A DNA stretch of 23,008 nt, taken from positions 1 through 23,008 of IMG/VR virus record IMGVR_UViG_3300015261_000018; one strand, 5' to 3'. The notes under the pieces are model-generated. The model was not told where the DNA came from, ran no database searches, and saw nothing but the letters and a program-made list of their open reading frames with translations. Positions 1 to 8,535 of the stretch are shown here, piece after piece. The position numbers and the translations under genes are program-made. The DNA is from a virus. Numbering within the stretch: position 1 is the first letter of the stretch; each line of letters starts with the position of its first letter.

Positions 1-1
1 T

Positions 2-352
2 ACAGGATATGCCTGCGTAAACTGCCGAAAAATGGAAGAACTGGTTTGGTCAGATCCTAAAGTTCTTGGAGTTCTGAACAATGATGTGGTTTTGATTTCG
101 CTTTATGTAGACGATAAAAAAGAGCTTCCAGAAAACGAACAATATGTTTCTGAAACAACAGGAAAAAAGATTAAAACCATTGGTAATAAATGGAGCGATT
201 TACAGATTAAAACCTACAAAGCAAATGCACAGCCGTTTTATGTCATTGTAGATCATAGTAGCGCGAATTTGACAGAGCCGTCAGCTTATAATCCGAATAT
301 TGAGGAGTATTTCAATTGGCTTCAAATCGGAATTAAGAACTTTAAGAAGTAA
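2..352 (+). CDS. DsbD-like thiol:disulfide reductase, C-terminal thioredoxin domain (5' end outside window)
   Basis: The reading frame is open to the left edge and reads TGYACVNCRKMEELVWSDP at the start, so the ATG at 32 is internal and the gene is truncated by the window. CVNC is the redox-active CxxC of the C-terminal thioredoxin domain of DsbD-type reductases; the 'GY.CVNCRKME..VW.DP.V' context is characteristic of that family, which passes electrons from the inner membrane to periplasmic thiols. Roughly the last 116 residues are present. The rest of the domain (VVLISLYVDDK, then a long insertion, then QPFYVIVD with the cis-Pro region) is consistent. The gene is convergent with the tail cluster and looks like ordinary host chromosome, so it marks the left edge of the cluster. 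No att-like repeat is visible beside it. Confidence 0.82.
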   Translation, partial: TGYACVNCRKMEELVWSDPKVLGVLNNDVVLISLYVDDKKELPENEQYVSETTGKKIKTIGNKWSDLQIKTYKANAQPFYVIVDHSSANLTEPSAYNPNIEEYFNWLQIGIKNFKK

Positions 353-355
353 ATA

Positions 356-393
356 AAAAAACCTCCAAAATCAATTCGAATTTGGAGGTTTTT
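356..393. terminator. Bidirectional rho-independent terminator between dsbD-like gene and tail fibre gene
   Basis: A 13-bp perfect stem (356-368 AAAAACCTCCAAA with 381-393 TTTGGAGGTTTTT) encloses a 12-nt loop. There is a T-run on the plus-strand exit and an A-run (Ts on the minus strand) on the other side. It lies between two convergent genes and can serve both. Confidence 0.85.
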
Positions 394-396
394 GTT

Positions 397-2367
397 TTAG
401 TTAACTTTAGTTACGGAGTATTGAACCCAACCACTTTCGGCTTTTTCATAAATTAATCCTCCTCCTGATATTCCGGTGCAATGAACTCTAAAACCAATTC
501 CTGCATTTGGATAACTTGTATTTAAGTAACTTAGTGATAATGGTACAGTATTGGGATTATTAGTCGCAATATCACTAGTTAAAGCAATTGTACCATTTTT
601 GTCAGGAAGCTGATAATTTCGATCTGCAGTTAAGGTATTGGTTCTAATTTTAGCTGAAGCAGAATAAGAAGCTTGAATATAGATAGCAGCTTCAGAGGGA
701 ATTAATTGTATTTGTTTGTCTTCATATGAAGCACCTACGTAATCGTTACTTAATGAAGCACCAAACTGTTTTCCATTTTTTATTCCAGAAATTATTACAC
801 CTGTAGGATAAAAACTTAATGTTGAGTTGTAACCAGCAAAACCCTCACGAAATTCTATCTTGTTTCCATATTGATCGGTGTATTTTGTTCCATTTTCAAC
901 AATTTTTTGTAGATTTATTTGGTCTTCTGTAGCCAATTTATAATCACCTGCCGAATTTTTTGAAGGAATAAGTATGTTTACATTAGAAGATGAGTGAGCT
1001 GTATCAAACTTCAAGGTATTATATCCAAAGCCGGTTTGTTTATTTCTTAGAGAAAAAACACCATTATCGATAGAAAATGTAGTTACATCGCTGCCTTTCG
1101 CACCAGATAAAACTACTTTTGATGTGTCATTCTTTGCATACAAAAGAATATCTGTTTCACAAGTTCCATCTTCTAAGAAAGCTTCACCATTATTTTTTAA
1201 AATATCTTCTAAACCTTGACTTCCTATGCCGGATACTGAAATATTTCCTGTTTTGTCTGCACCTATGCCATTGACTGTCAAAGGAAGGAAATGGTCTCCG
1301 TTATTTTGAGGAAGAGTGACCTTTGTGTCAAAAGATTCAGTTAAAGAATTGTCCTGAGCATGGTTAAAAGAAAACGTATTTGCATGACCTGTTCCGTCAG
1401 CTCCAGCTCTATTTCTAAAAGATAAGCTGTTAACTCTCAAAATGTTTGAAAAATCATTATTCATTCCGTCAATAATGCTTATTTCGTGTGGTGATATAGA
1501 AGAAGTTGCTACTAAATCTGGCGCATGCGTCTGATCCTGTGTCTGGATTAGCATAGGGCCAATTGCTGATGCTCCTATCTGACCAGCTCCGCCTTCTGGA
1601 GAGTATCGCCAGACAGTGGCCTTATCAGTAGCTGTAAATCCTGCACCTAAAATTTGGTCAAACGTAGGTGTTGATCCTCCAGTGGAAATTTCTACATTAC
1701 CATTTGCATCAGCCTTCGCACCATTAACTGAGGTAACCAGGGTTCTAGGCTCTATGTCTAAATCTGATAAAGGAAAATAGTAAGTATCTGAATTTACCTC
1801 TAAAGGATTCTGCATAAGTTGTGCTCCTGCACCACCATCTTTTCCCAAAATTAAAACGCTATACTTCTTATTATCTGAATCAATCGTTGTGACTAGACTG
1901 GCTATACTTTGCCATGATTCCCATTCTGAAACCCAGTGTGATAGATTAATCCCATTTTGATAAATAGTAGTCTCTTCATTATTTACGTTACCTGCCCCTT
2001 TAAATTTTACAGATATAGCCGAAGGTTCAATAATTGCTTCGTTATTGTATTCAGGAAATCCTCCTGTTTTTATAATTATCTTAGGCGGAGAGTCACTTTC
2101 TGGTGTTGATTCTAGTTCAAACCCAAGATCAGACTTGTTTCCGTTAGTTAGGATAGTTTGTAAATCCTTAGAATCTCCTGGTGTCTCAAACTCGCTTCTT
2201 GACACAAATTTTATTGTCTTATCAGTGCCTCGTACAAGTACATCGTCTTCATTACTGCCTTCATTTACGGTTTCTAACTTTAGCGGTTTATTAATTATTT
2301 GATTTTTAGGTTTTGCGACTTGTTTAGACTCTTTTTCGAGAGTTTTATTACTATTGTTTTTTGTCAT
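397..2367 (-). CDS. Tail fibre / receptor-binding protein (656 aa)
   Basis: This is a long beta-rich, Gly/Asn/Thr-rich protein at the 3' end of the baseplate operon. Its N-terminus carries the module IINKPLKLETVNEG..DDVLVRGTDKTIKFV (about residues 24-57), closely matching the N-terminus of the fibre at 21162-22331; this is probably the particle-attachment part. Two fibre-type repeats follow (TSVNGAKADANGNVEIS and LTVNGIGADKTGNISVSG, about residues 210-230 and 363-380). Near the C-terminus is the 'NYQLPDKNGTIALTSDI' segment common at the ends of Bacteroidetes fibres. No enzymatic motif was seen. The likely role is host-range determination on the tail. The gene lies 74 bp downstream of the holin gene and is the last gene before the host flank. 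The exact receptor cannot be inferred. Confidence 0.75.
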   Translation of the reverse strand: MTKNNSNKTLEKESKQVAKPKNQIINKPLKLETVNEGSNEDDVLVRGTDKTIKFVSRSEFETPGDSKDLQTILTNGNKSDLGFELESTPESDSPPKIIIKTGGFPEYNNEAIIEPSAISVKFKGAGNVNNEETTIYQNGINLSHWVSEWESWQSIASLVTTIDSDNKKYSVLILGKDGGAGAQLMQNPLEVNSDTYYFPLSDLDIEPRTLVTSVNGAKADANGNVEISTGGSTPTFDQILGAGFTATDKATVWRYSPEGGAGQIGASAIGPMLIQTQDQTHAPDLVATSSISPHEISIIDGMNNDFSNILRVNSLSFRNRAGADGTGHANTFSFNHAQDNSLTESFDTKVTLPQNNGDHFLPLTVNGIGADKTGNISVSGIGSQGLEDILKNNGEAFLEDGTCETDILLYAKNDTSKVVLSGAKGSDVTTFSIDNGVFSLRNKQTGFGYNTLKFDTAHSSSNVNILIPSKNSAGDYKLATEDQINLQKIVENGTKYTDQYGNKIEFREGFAGYNSTLSFYPTGVIISGIKNGKQFGASLSNDYVGASYEDKQIQLIPSEAAIYIQASYSASAKIRTNTLTADRNYQLPDKNGTIALTSDIATNNPNTVPLSLSYLNTSYPNAGIGFRVHCTGISGGGLIYEKAESGWVQYSVTKVN

Positions 2368-2441
2368 TTTGATTGTTTTTTAAATTGATATAATTTAAGT
2401 TGATTGGCATTTGGCAATTAAGAATAATGTGTTTGCAGGAG

Positions 2442-2912
2442 TTATTTTTCCATATGATATTTAGGATCTATAGTAATGAGGAATTTTTTAAATAACTGGA
2501 TTAATCTGCTTCTTATGGATTTAAGAATTAGTGTCATGGCATCGAAATTTTCAACTTCTTTTTTGGTTTTTATCGCAATTATATTGCTGATGATTGAAAT
2601 TCCATCACTAACAATTAGTAAATCCATGACAATGGTGACAAACCATTTAAAGTTATAGTTAAGTCCTTTGCTCATTAATGCTAAAGCGGTTGGGATTAGT
2701 AAAACGGCTAATTTGGATACAAATCCTAAAGCTAATTTTTTAAAGCTAAAGGAATTGTTTAATACTATGGTTTTAATTATGCCCAGAAAAGTATCCATCA
2801 CCATTAAGTAAAAAAGTATTTTAACAATTTCTACATCCATTTCTAAGTACATAAAAATTCCATAAAGGAATAATTTTAGTTCATTTGAATATTCTGAGAT
2901 TTTAGGCATCAT
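2442..2912 (-). CDS. Phage holin family protein (156 aa)
   Basis: The protein has three hydrophobic segments (about residues 27-50, 60-82 and 89-112), with the D-T-F-L-G motif after the first one, as in the PF05105-type toxin-secretion/phage-lysis holins, and a basic C-terminus (KSIRSRLIQLFKKF). Holins of this type make holes in the inner membrane so that a cytoplasmic endolysin reaches the wall. Length fits the family. It lies between the two fibre genes, about 6 kb downstream of the endopeptidase gene, which is an unusual distance. Two ATGs stand in tandem at the start; the first is given. An independent non-lytic role cannot be excluded. Confidence 0.72.
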   Translation of the reverse strand: MMPKISEYSNELKLFLYGIFMYLEMDVEIVKILFYLMVMDTFLGIIKTIVLNNSFSFKKLALGFVSKLAVLLIPTALALMSKGLNYNFKWFVTIVMDLLIVSDGISIISNIIAIKTKKEVENFDAMTLILKSIRSRLIQLFKKFLITIDPKYHMEK

Positions 2913-3193
2913 AGTTTTTTGTTTTTTGGTCTTTTATTAAAGAATTTTAAGTAGGATCAAAATCAATGCTTTCATTGATAATGCATTGTTTTTCTCGTTT
3001 TTTCATAAGTTGTTGATTGTGGTTTTTCTAACGATGCCAAAGTGATTTGTAGAGCAAGGCATTATTAAACTGTCATTTGTTAAGCTAAATTTTCTCAGAT
3101 ATTTAAAAGTCTGATTTATCTTAAACCGGGATATATAAAACAAAGAAGGGAAAATCCTAAAGAACAAATCGATGCAAGTAAAAGTTGGGTCCA

Positions 3194-3217
3194 TTTTGTA
3201 GAATATTTTGTAGAATA
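3194..3217. repeat. Perfect 12-bp tandem repeat (2 copies)
   Basis: TTTTGTAGAATA occurs twice back to back at 3194-3205 and 3206-3217, directly beside the terminator stem. It may be a replication-slippage product. No function is evident. Confidence 0.8.
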
Positions 3218-3247
3218 ATCATTTGGGGTTCAAAACCCCAAATGATT
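3217..3247 (-). terminator. Strong hairpin after collar-fibre gene
   Basis: A 14-bp perfect stem (3217-3230 AATCATTTGGGGTT with 3234-3247 AACCCCAAATGATT) has a 3-nt loop, 20 bp beyond the stop of the 829-aa fibre gene. On the minus strand only a short T-rich tract follows, so it may be a partial terminator or an mRNA-stabilising hairpin that limits transcription of the holin and second fibre. Confidence 0.65.
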
Positions 3248-3266
3248 TCCATTTTTGTTATTAAGA

Positions 3267-5756
3267 TTATGGATTTGTTGGCGGATCTAATGGTTTATTG
3301 TTATGAGCGACAATTCCTGAAATAACATAATTATCTACAGTTTCTACATCTAAAAGCGCTACTTCTAAAGGTTCTTCTTTGAAAATGATTGATTCGATAA
3401 CTTTTGTTTTTCCGGTTTTATCTATTAATAACATGCTTTGCACGATATCTTTTATACATACCCATTTCAGGTTTTCACCATCTTCAGTAACTAGTAAAGG
3501 ATGTTGGCCAGTAGCCTTTATCGTAGCATCTTCTGTCTTAATTTCATAATAATCTGGTTGGATGCTTGTTATTTTGTTAACTACTGTAACTTCTGCTCTA
3601 GAAGCTTCACTTAATAATCCATTCCACAACATATAATCTCCCTCAGATTCATCAATTTCGTTAGGAAAAGTCAATCCTTGCAGTTTGTCTCCAACTATAA
3701 CATTTTTCAATTTTTTAGATTGGCCTGATGCCATTGTTACTAAAGATTCAACATCGAAACAAGAAGTAGTTTCTGTTGTTTCTGAAGCGTAATCAGACAT
3801 ATCTGATCGATTGTTAGCAGCATCTTTGGCGATTATATAATAAGTATATGTGGTATTGTATAATAAACCAGTGTCACTATAATAATTATTAGTAACTGAA
3901 GTAGGGAGTTTGTTAAAAGTTCCATTATTTACTCTCCTCCATATTTCATAATAAATAGTAGATCCACCATTATTAGTAGAGCTATCCCACTGAACCATTA
4001 TTTCATTTCTGTCCTGTAAATAACATGTTACGTTTTGAGGTATAGTTGGTGCAACTATTACTGATGTAGTGATGCTTACTGTATTGCTTTGCGCTGATGT
4101 ATTTCCTGCATCATCTTTTGCTACGACATAAAAGGTATATTGTGTCCCAGGATTTAATCCATAAATAGTTCGAGTAAAGACATTACCTACTGAAATTGGC
4201 GAATTAGCATTTCCGTATACGATATAATCAGTAACGCCATATTCATCACTTGATGCTGTCCAGTTTAAAGTTACCTCTGTAGAACCTATAGTGGACACAC
4301 TTAGAGTTGGTGGTGTTGGCGGTGTTTTATCACTTGGACGCCCTGTGTATTCAATAAACTGAACGACTCTATATGGACTCATAAGAGGAAAAGCTTTTCC
4401 TATACCAGCTTCTTTTGTAGTAAATGTAGTTCCTGTGGTACTATTTTTTACAAAGTCACTACCACCATCAGCATTAGCTCCACCTGTTCCAAGGCCTAAT
4501 CCGTGGCTATGTTTAGGCATTTCATCAACATTCAGATTTTTTGCGACATGGCCACCTTCATCTCCTAGTGTTTCAAAAGGCCATATTAAATCACCATTTT
4601 CGTTATAGTAAAAAGTTAAATTTTGATAATAATTTTTTTGACCAATTTGAACAGTTCGTATTTCTGGAGATGGATTAAATAAACCAACAGGCATTTTTCC
4701 TGAAAGAGGCACATATTCTTCCCAGCCTTCAGGAAATGGCGCTGGTTTTCCCCAAATTGCCACCATTCCGATTGGCACTGCGGTAGATTTTTGATCTTCA
4801 AGTTTAGTGATTCTATCAAGCAATGAACTTAATAAGTTATTACTTTTAATAACTTGATTAGCTGTATCTAGTACTAATAAGGAATTCTCAGTACTATCAG
4901 GAGCCTTGTAATTTTCTGTGATTGCTTTTAAATTATCTAAATATAGTTTTCCGCCAATAGAAGTATTTTGCCAGTCTGACTCATAATTTAAATTCAGAGT
5001 AGTGGAAGCCGATGTATTATCATCTACTAAAGCTCTTCCTAAATAATCTCCAGAATAAAATCTTCCTCTTCCATCACTTGAACCAAACCTGAAATCCCTT
5101 GCTCTCACATTTGCTTGCGAGTTTTGTTTGGTGTCTAATTTTGATAAGTGATAAAGGCCCAAATTCAAATCTCCTTCCATCGCTTTTGAACCATTGATTG
5201 GAAGATAAGATTGATTGATAAGATTGATGTCTGATTTAATGTTATTTACATCTCCTTCAATTGCATCAATATTAGATTGAATAGATTTTAAAATTTCATC
5301 AATTGTTTTAATATCAGTAATCGTTTCAAAATTTCCTAAATCATAATATCTGATGGTTTGCACTTCGCCATTTTCAGAAACAATAATAGTATCATCATAT
5401 TTGTTGGAACTATATTCTGCCTCATAATCATAATAAGCTGTTTGAGATTCTCCAGTTCCATAGACTAAACTTGTTTCGGTACAGATACTTTTTAAGTAAC
5501 TCATTTGAGTGCCAATTGCAATAGGATATAAGATTCCGACCGTATTTTCTGGTTTTACAGGATCTTGCTGGTGAATAACTGCCCAACCTTTTGCTTGGTC
5601 TGTTGCATGAGCAATTATGCAATTCTGACCGGGATTAATACTTAAATGTCTTTTTAAAGCATCATACAGCTCTGATCTATAAGCTGCTTGAAGTCTTTCT
5701 AAAGTTTCCTGCTCAAGCGGAAATCCACCAGGATTACTAAAATTTATTTGTTTCAT
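3267..5756 (-). CDS. Collar-domain tail fibre with two FN3 domains and a C-terminal Hint (intein-like) domain (829 aa)
   Basis: Visible architecture: a unique N-terminal head (1-140), a coiled or helical segment (145-182), a stalk-like part (185-325), a phage tail-collar domain (about 326-470, with VPIGMVAIWGKPAPFPEGW and MPKHSHG), FN3 domain 1 (478-565, ending in YTFYVVAKDDAGNTS), FN3 domain 2 (570-662), and a Hint domain from Cys666 to Asn819. The Hint part shows an N-terminal Cys (TTS|CFDVESLVTM), a block-B TxxH (TGQH, Thr749 and His752) and a terminal His818-Asn819 (VISGIVAHN). Ten residues rich in Pro and Asn follow. The residue after Asn819 is Asn, not Cys/Ser/Thr, which suggests self-cleavage (type-A BIL) rather than protein splicing. 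The gene lies 35 bp downstream of the gpI-like gene, the classical fibre position. The particle role is inferred from context. Confidence 0.82.
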   Translation of the reverse strand: MKQINFSNPGGFPLEQETLERLQAAYRSELYDALKRHLSINPGQNCIIAHATDQAKGWAVIHQQDPVKPENTVGILYPIAIGTQMSYLKSICTETSLVYGTGESQTAYYDYEAEYSSNKYDDTIIVSENGEVQTIRYYDLGNFETITDIKTIDEILKSIQSNIDAIEGDVNNIKSDINLINQSYLPINGSKAMEGDLNLGLYHLSKLDTKQNSQANVRARDFRFGSSDGRGRFYSGDYLGRALVDDNTSASTTLNLNYESDWQNTSIGGKLYLDNLKAITENYKAPDSTENSLLVLDTANQVIKSNNLLSSLLDRITKLEDQKSTAVPIGMVAIWGKPAPFPEGWEEYVPLSGKMPVGLFNPSPEIRTVQIGQKNYYQNLTFYYNENGDLIWPFETLGDEGGHVAKNLNVDEMPKHSHGLGLGTGGANADGGSDFVKNSTTGTTFTTKEAGIGKAFPLMSPYRVVQFIEYTGRPSDKTPPTPPTLSVSTIGSTEVTLNWTASSDEYGVTDYIVYGNANSPISVGNVFTRTIYGLNPGTQYTFYVVAKDDAGNTSAQSNTVSITTSVIVAPTIPQNVTCYLQDRNEIMVQWDSSTNNGGSTIYYEIWRRVNNGTFNKLPTSVTNNYYSDTGLLYNTTYTYYIIAKDAANNRSDMSDYASETTETTSCFDVESLVTMASGQSKKLKNVIVGDKLQGLTFPNEIDESEGDYMLWNGLLSEASRAEVTVVNKITSIQPDYYEIKTEDATIKATGQHPLLVTEDGENLKWVCIKDIVQSMLLIDKTGKTKVIESIIFKEEPLEVALLDVETVDNYVISGIVAHNNKPLDPPTNP
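3300..3761 (-). other. Hint / bacterial intein-like domain coding segment of the collar fibre
   Basis: This segment encodes residues 666-819 of the fibre. The Cys codon is at 3761-3759 and the terminal Asn codon at 3302-3300. At 154 residues it is the size of a minimal Hint module, with no room for a homing endonuclease. The N-terminal Cys, TxxH and HN motifs are all present, so autoprocessing appears chemically possible. Confidence 0.78.
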
Positions 5757-5791
5757 TTTTATTAATTTAAGTGTATATTGTTTTGGTGCTA

Positions 5792-6454
5792 TTAATTTAA
5801 ACTTGACGAATAAGCGTAGCTTTCATAACTTTTACCAGCTAGTTTATAGAAGTTTAAGAGGTTATGATATTCAATGTTTGCAATTTTGATTGCTGCCGAT
5901 GACGATTGAGGACTATTTCCGTTGGACTGAATAATGATATCTCCATTTAGTATTAAACTTTCGGGGATAAAGACTCTGAAGTTGGCGTAAGCGATTGTTG
6001 TGTAATCTTTTCGTTGAGCTAGATAAACTGGTTTTTTATATCCGTTTTTGTATTCATCATGTGTGTATACTTCCAGTTGAGGAATCAATAATTCGCCTTT
6101 TTTTATACCACCGCCTGGCAAATTGACATCAGGTTCGTAATATTCTTTATGTAGATATACATATTGCAAAGTAGGTTTTACAGATTCATCAATATAGATT
6201 AGCCCGTTTAATCGCTTCTGTTCTGTGCTTAAGTTAGGATCGTAATTTGTATAGGGATTGAAAGCATCATTCAAAACCTTTTCTAAATAAATTATTTGTC
6301 CTGTATGCTGCATTTTATAAAGCGTTTCTTCGTAAATCGAACGAATAGGAGCAAGTAAAACATGTAGCCATTGTGCGTGTGTGCGCTTTCTAAGGATAGG
6401 CGGAATGAGCCATAATAATAGCTTTTCCCATTTCAAAATGGTGTATTTATTCAT
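5792..6454 (-). CDS. gpI-like baseplate wedge / tail protein (220 aa)
   Basis: The gene sits 15 bp downstream of the gpJ-like gene and 35 bp upstream of the fibre gene, the place of gene I (P2) and its relatives. The N-terminus LLWLIPPILRKRTHAQWLHVLLAPIRSIYEE resembles the start of Bacteroidetes tail proteins found at this locus. The second half is beta-rich (YVYLHKEYYEPDV, AYANFRVFIPESLI) and could be the part that holds the fibre. No catalytic motif is present. The role is inferred mainly from gene order; sequence similarity to proteobacterial gpI is not obvious by eye. Confidence 0.6.
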   Translation of the reverse strand: MNKYTILKWEKLLLWLIPPILRKRTHAQWLHVLLAPIRSIYEETLYKMQHTGQIIYLEKVLNDAFNPYTNYDPNLSTEQKRLNGLIYIDESVKPTLQYVYLHKEYYEPDVNLPGGGIKKGELLIPQLEVYTHDEYKNGYKKPVYLAQRKDYTTIAYANFRVFIPESLILNGDIIIQSNGNSPQSSSAAIKIANIEYHNLLNFYKLAGKSYESYAYSSSLN

Positions 6455-6469
6455 TGTATATAAATTAGA

Positions 6470-7522
6470 CTATTGTTTATCTCGATAAAATGTATAAGGA
6501 ATATAGTTTACCTCAATCTGAAGAGTGTCCATATCAAAATAGCCTGCTCTTGGAATGAAATATTCAATTTTGGTCACATCTGGAAGTGATGGATTTGGCT
6601 GATCACTCGGATTTGTTGCGGCACCAGTTTGAACTTTTGTTAAAATTGGAATCTTAACTCCTTGTGCTTTTTGAACAGCATCAATTAAATACGTTTTAAC
6701 GAAAGCTCCATTAAATTCGATGTTTTTTAAATGGTCTGTAATGGCATCTAACACAGGAAATGCATCGCTATTTGATATCAATGAACCATTCTTTGGGTCA
6801 AGCTTGTACGCGGCTAATGGCATAATAGAATTTTCGTTTGAGCCATTTAAAAGTTTTGACTGATAATATTCAATATCTTGCGGATTGATATAAATGCTCA
6901 AAGGATCAACATAAACATTCAGGCTTAATTTTAAGATGTCACCTTGATCAGAACTGATATAAACCTGATTTCCTGCATCTTTTATCTTAGCAATGTATTC
7001 CTTAAATGCAAAAAGTTCATTAGGAACATCAATTCTAGAGATTTTTTTGTCTTTTACAGTGGCAACTTTAATAAAAACAACTCCAACTTTATTATGAAAA
7101 TAATCAGAGAATATTTCTTCTATTTTTGATTCAGGTTTAAGAACTGTTTCAAGATCAATTTCGCTTACAGCGCAATGTTTTATAATTTTAGATTCTTCAA
7201 TCTCCGATTCGGTAAGACCTGTGGTGTCAAATTGATAGGAACCGTTTTGCCACGTAAGAGATATTCTGTTGCTCGACTCTGAATTTAAAGGAGCGCCATA
7301 ATGAAAATTTAATGCTTGTTCTCTGTACCAGTTTAAAGTATGCGGTCTCGAGACCAGAGCATTTTTTTCTACTATTTTTTCATGAATCCAAATCGCAGTA
7401 GCCACTATGTTGGTCCAAAGTTTCCAAATCGCAGTTTTTGAATCTGTTAAGCCGCTTAGAGAATCGTAATTATCTTTTTCGTCCAGAATTTCTTTCTGTA
7501 TTTCAGCAATTGTACGTGCCAT
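6470..7522 (-). CDS. gpJ-like baseplate wedge protein (350 aa)
   Basis: The N-terminal helices (MARTIAEIQKEILDEKD... AIWKLWTNIVATAIWIHEKIVE) followed by a beta-rich middle with DVPNELFAFKEYIAKIKDAGNQVYI are typical of the baseplate J / gp6 family of Bacteroidetes contractile tails. The C-terminal part (DMDTLQIEVNYIPY) also fits. In a contractile tail this protein forms the wedge arms that open on contact. The gene is followed 15 bp later by the gpI-like gene and preceded by gpX- and gp25-like genes, which supports the call. It is shorter than P2/Mu-type relatives that carry longer arms. Confidence 0.68.
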   Translation of the reverse strand: MARTIAEIQKEILDEKDNYDSLSGLTDSKTAIWKLWTNIVATAIWIHEKIVEKNALVSRPHTLNWYREQALNFHYGAPLNSESSNRISLTWQNGSYQFDTTGLTESEIEESKIIKHCAVSEIDLETVLKPESKIEEIFSDYFHNKVGVVFIKVATVKDKKISRIDVPNELFAFKEYIAKIKDAGNQVYISSDQGDILKLSLNVYVDPLSIYINPQDIEYYQSKLLNGSNENSIMPLAAYKLDPKNGSLISNSDAFPVLDAITDHLKNIEFNGAFVKTYLIDAVQKAQGVKIPILTKVQTGAATNPSDQPNPSLPDVTKIEYFIPRAGYFDMDTLQIEVNYIPYTFYRDKQ

Positions 7523-7677
7523 ATTTTTATTTTTAGATATAGATTAGCCTGTAAGACATATGTAATATGCTTATAATTAGGGTTTTTATGTTTTTGTTAT
7601 GTATTACTACGAGACTGTAGTTTTATTTTTCAGAGCTTTACAAAAAGCAGATAGAATTGTAGAATTCAGGTAAGGTT

Positions 7678-7699
7678 AATTATTCAAAAGTGAATAATT
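7678..7699. other. Hairpin in the gap upstream of the gpJ-like gene
   Basis: A 9-bp perfect stem AATTATTCA / TGAATAATT with an AAAG loop lies 23 bp after the gpX-like stop codon. No T-run follows on the minus strand, so it is more likely an mRNA-processing or stabilising hairpin than a terminator. The rest of the 7523-7721 gap shows nothing else recognisable. Confidence 0.45.
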
Positions 7700-7721
7700 T
7701 CGATAAATGAGAAGATAGTTT

Positions 7722-8054
7722 TTAGTAAATGATAAAATCATCTTCAATAATCATGTAGTCAATTCCAGAGAAGTTATCTAGTAGAAATTGTTCTTCTTCA
7801 GTAAGTTCGGTTGCGGGTTTTAAGTTTCGAGAAGTATAATACTCTACAATATCTTTTTTAAAAGCTTCTCTGCCAACTTTTAAATCCTCATATACCGAAA
7901 TATCTTCAGTAAGATTAAATTGATCATTGTCTTCCAAAAGATCAAATACCTTTTCTATGCTTCCATACTCTTGCAAAGAGATGTCTAAAATGTTCTGATT
8001 TTGTTGTGGTCTAATAGTTCCCATCGATTTTAATGTTTTGTAAATCGTTGACAT
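7722..8054 (-). CDS. gpX/LysM-like small baseplate protein (110 aa; start may be 8024)
   Basis: QNQNILDISLQEYGSIEKVFDLLEDN (about residues 18-43) matches the LysM-like core of tail protein X-type proteins ('Q.l.DIa.q.YG....v..l...N'), which connect tube and baseplate. The C-terminal part is acidic (ELTEEEQFLLDNFSGIDYMIIEDDF). The listed start gives a 44-nt overlap with the gp25-like gene upstream; the internal Met11 (codon at 8024) would reduce the overlap to 14 nt and begin MGTIRPQQNQN, which fits the domain edge better. Either way the two genes are translationally linked. Confidence 0.6.
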   Translation of the reverse strand: MSTIYKTLKSMGTIRPQQNQNILDISLQEYGSIEKVFDLLEDNDQFNLTEDISVYEDLKVGREAFKKDIVEYYTSRNLKPATELTEEEQFLLDNFSGIDYMIIEDDFIIY

Positions 8055-8313
8055 CTAATGTTTTTACATAAAAGTTGTCATACGATAATTGTTTATCTAT
8101 TTCGTTTTCTAGTCTTAGTCTAGATGTCGCATCTGGACTGTTAATGTATTTTTCAATTCCTACTCCAAGTATCGGAAACTCTTTATAACTTCCTTTTTGA
8201 CTTAACAGTAAATGCTCGATGTTTTGTTGATCTGCTACATTAATGGCAAAATCACCATTTCCAGAAGCATCTGTTACAATTAACAAGTCGTCATCCATGA
8301 TAAAATCTTTCAT
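8011..8313 (-). CDS. gp25/gpW-like baseplate wedge protein (100 aa)
   Basis: This small protein has the pattern NIEHLLLSQKGSYKEFPILGVGIEKYINSPD, equivalent to the 'lLl..kGe....P..GvGi..Yl' core of Bacteroidetes gp25-type wedge proteins. It then has an amphipathic helix (RLRLENEIDKQLSYDNF) and a short beta end. It is the first gene after promoter A and overlaps the gpX-like gene, the usual W/X/J/I neighbourhood. The start at 8313 is chosen over the internal Met6; both are possible. The assignment rests on motif shape plus order. Confidence 0.62.
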   Translation of the reverse strand: MKDFIMDDDLLIVTDASGNGDFAINVADQQNIEHLLLSQKGSYKEFPILGVGIEKYINSPDATSRLRLENEIDKQLSYDNFYVKTLDVNDLQNIKIDGNY

Positions 8314-8399
8314 ATGTTGTTATTTTGTTATTATTTAAATTGATTTTTTTCTTTTGAATTTGCGCGCCATACCCAAAAGATTTCCTTTTATTTGATACT

Positions 8400-8466
8400 G
8401 TAAAAATACGCTATGCTTACTCTTTAAACAAGATTTTGAAGCTTAGGAATCAGTAGTTTCAGTAAG
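8400..8466 (-). promoter_or_regulatory. Promoter A of baseplate operon: activator element plus -7 box
   Basis: On the minus strand the element CTTACTGAAACTACTG (8466-8451) is followed after exactly 42 bp by TATTTTTAC (8408-8400), a match to the TAnnTTT core. A TTG lies 20 bp before the box, the Bacteroidetes -33/-7 arrangement. The first codon of the gp25-like gene is 87 nt beyond the box. The same element and spacing recur at promoters B, C and D. Confidence 0.8.
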
Positions 8467-8535
8467 TTAAATTTAGTGTTAACTTATTTTAAATCAATTG
8501 ATTGGTTGTGGTTTTGATTTGAGGGTTAATTTATT

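Larger units (their letters stand above)
2913..3266. other. Intergenic region upstream of holin gene
   Basis: These 354 bp hold the terminator of the collar-fibre gene (3217-3247) and a 12-bp tandem repeat beside it. A 63-codon minus-strand ORF (3003-3194) has no family signature and no neighbour-like composition, so it is not called. No copy of the CTACTG-type activator element is present, and no clear TAnnTTTG box was recognised for the holin gene. Confidence 0.5.

Noticed and set aside
2045-2302. 85-codon plus-strand ORF inside the fibre gene
   Set aside because: Shadow frame with Ser/Pro-rich random character.
3003-3194. 63-codon minus-strand ORF between collar fibre and holin genes
   Set aside because: No family signature, unusual composition for this locus, and its 5' part runs into the region of the tandem repeat. 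Treated as non-coding.
3194-3217. 12-bp tandem repeat as a regulatory element
   Set aside because: Only one location, two copies, AT-rich, next to a hairpin; slippage is a sufficient explanation.
3300-3761. A true splicing intein in the collar fibre
   Set aside because: The residue after the terminal His-Asn is Asn rather than Cys/Ser/Thr, and only ten residues follow; autocleavage is more plausible.
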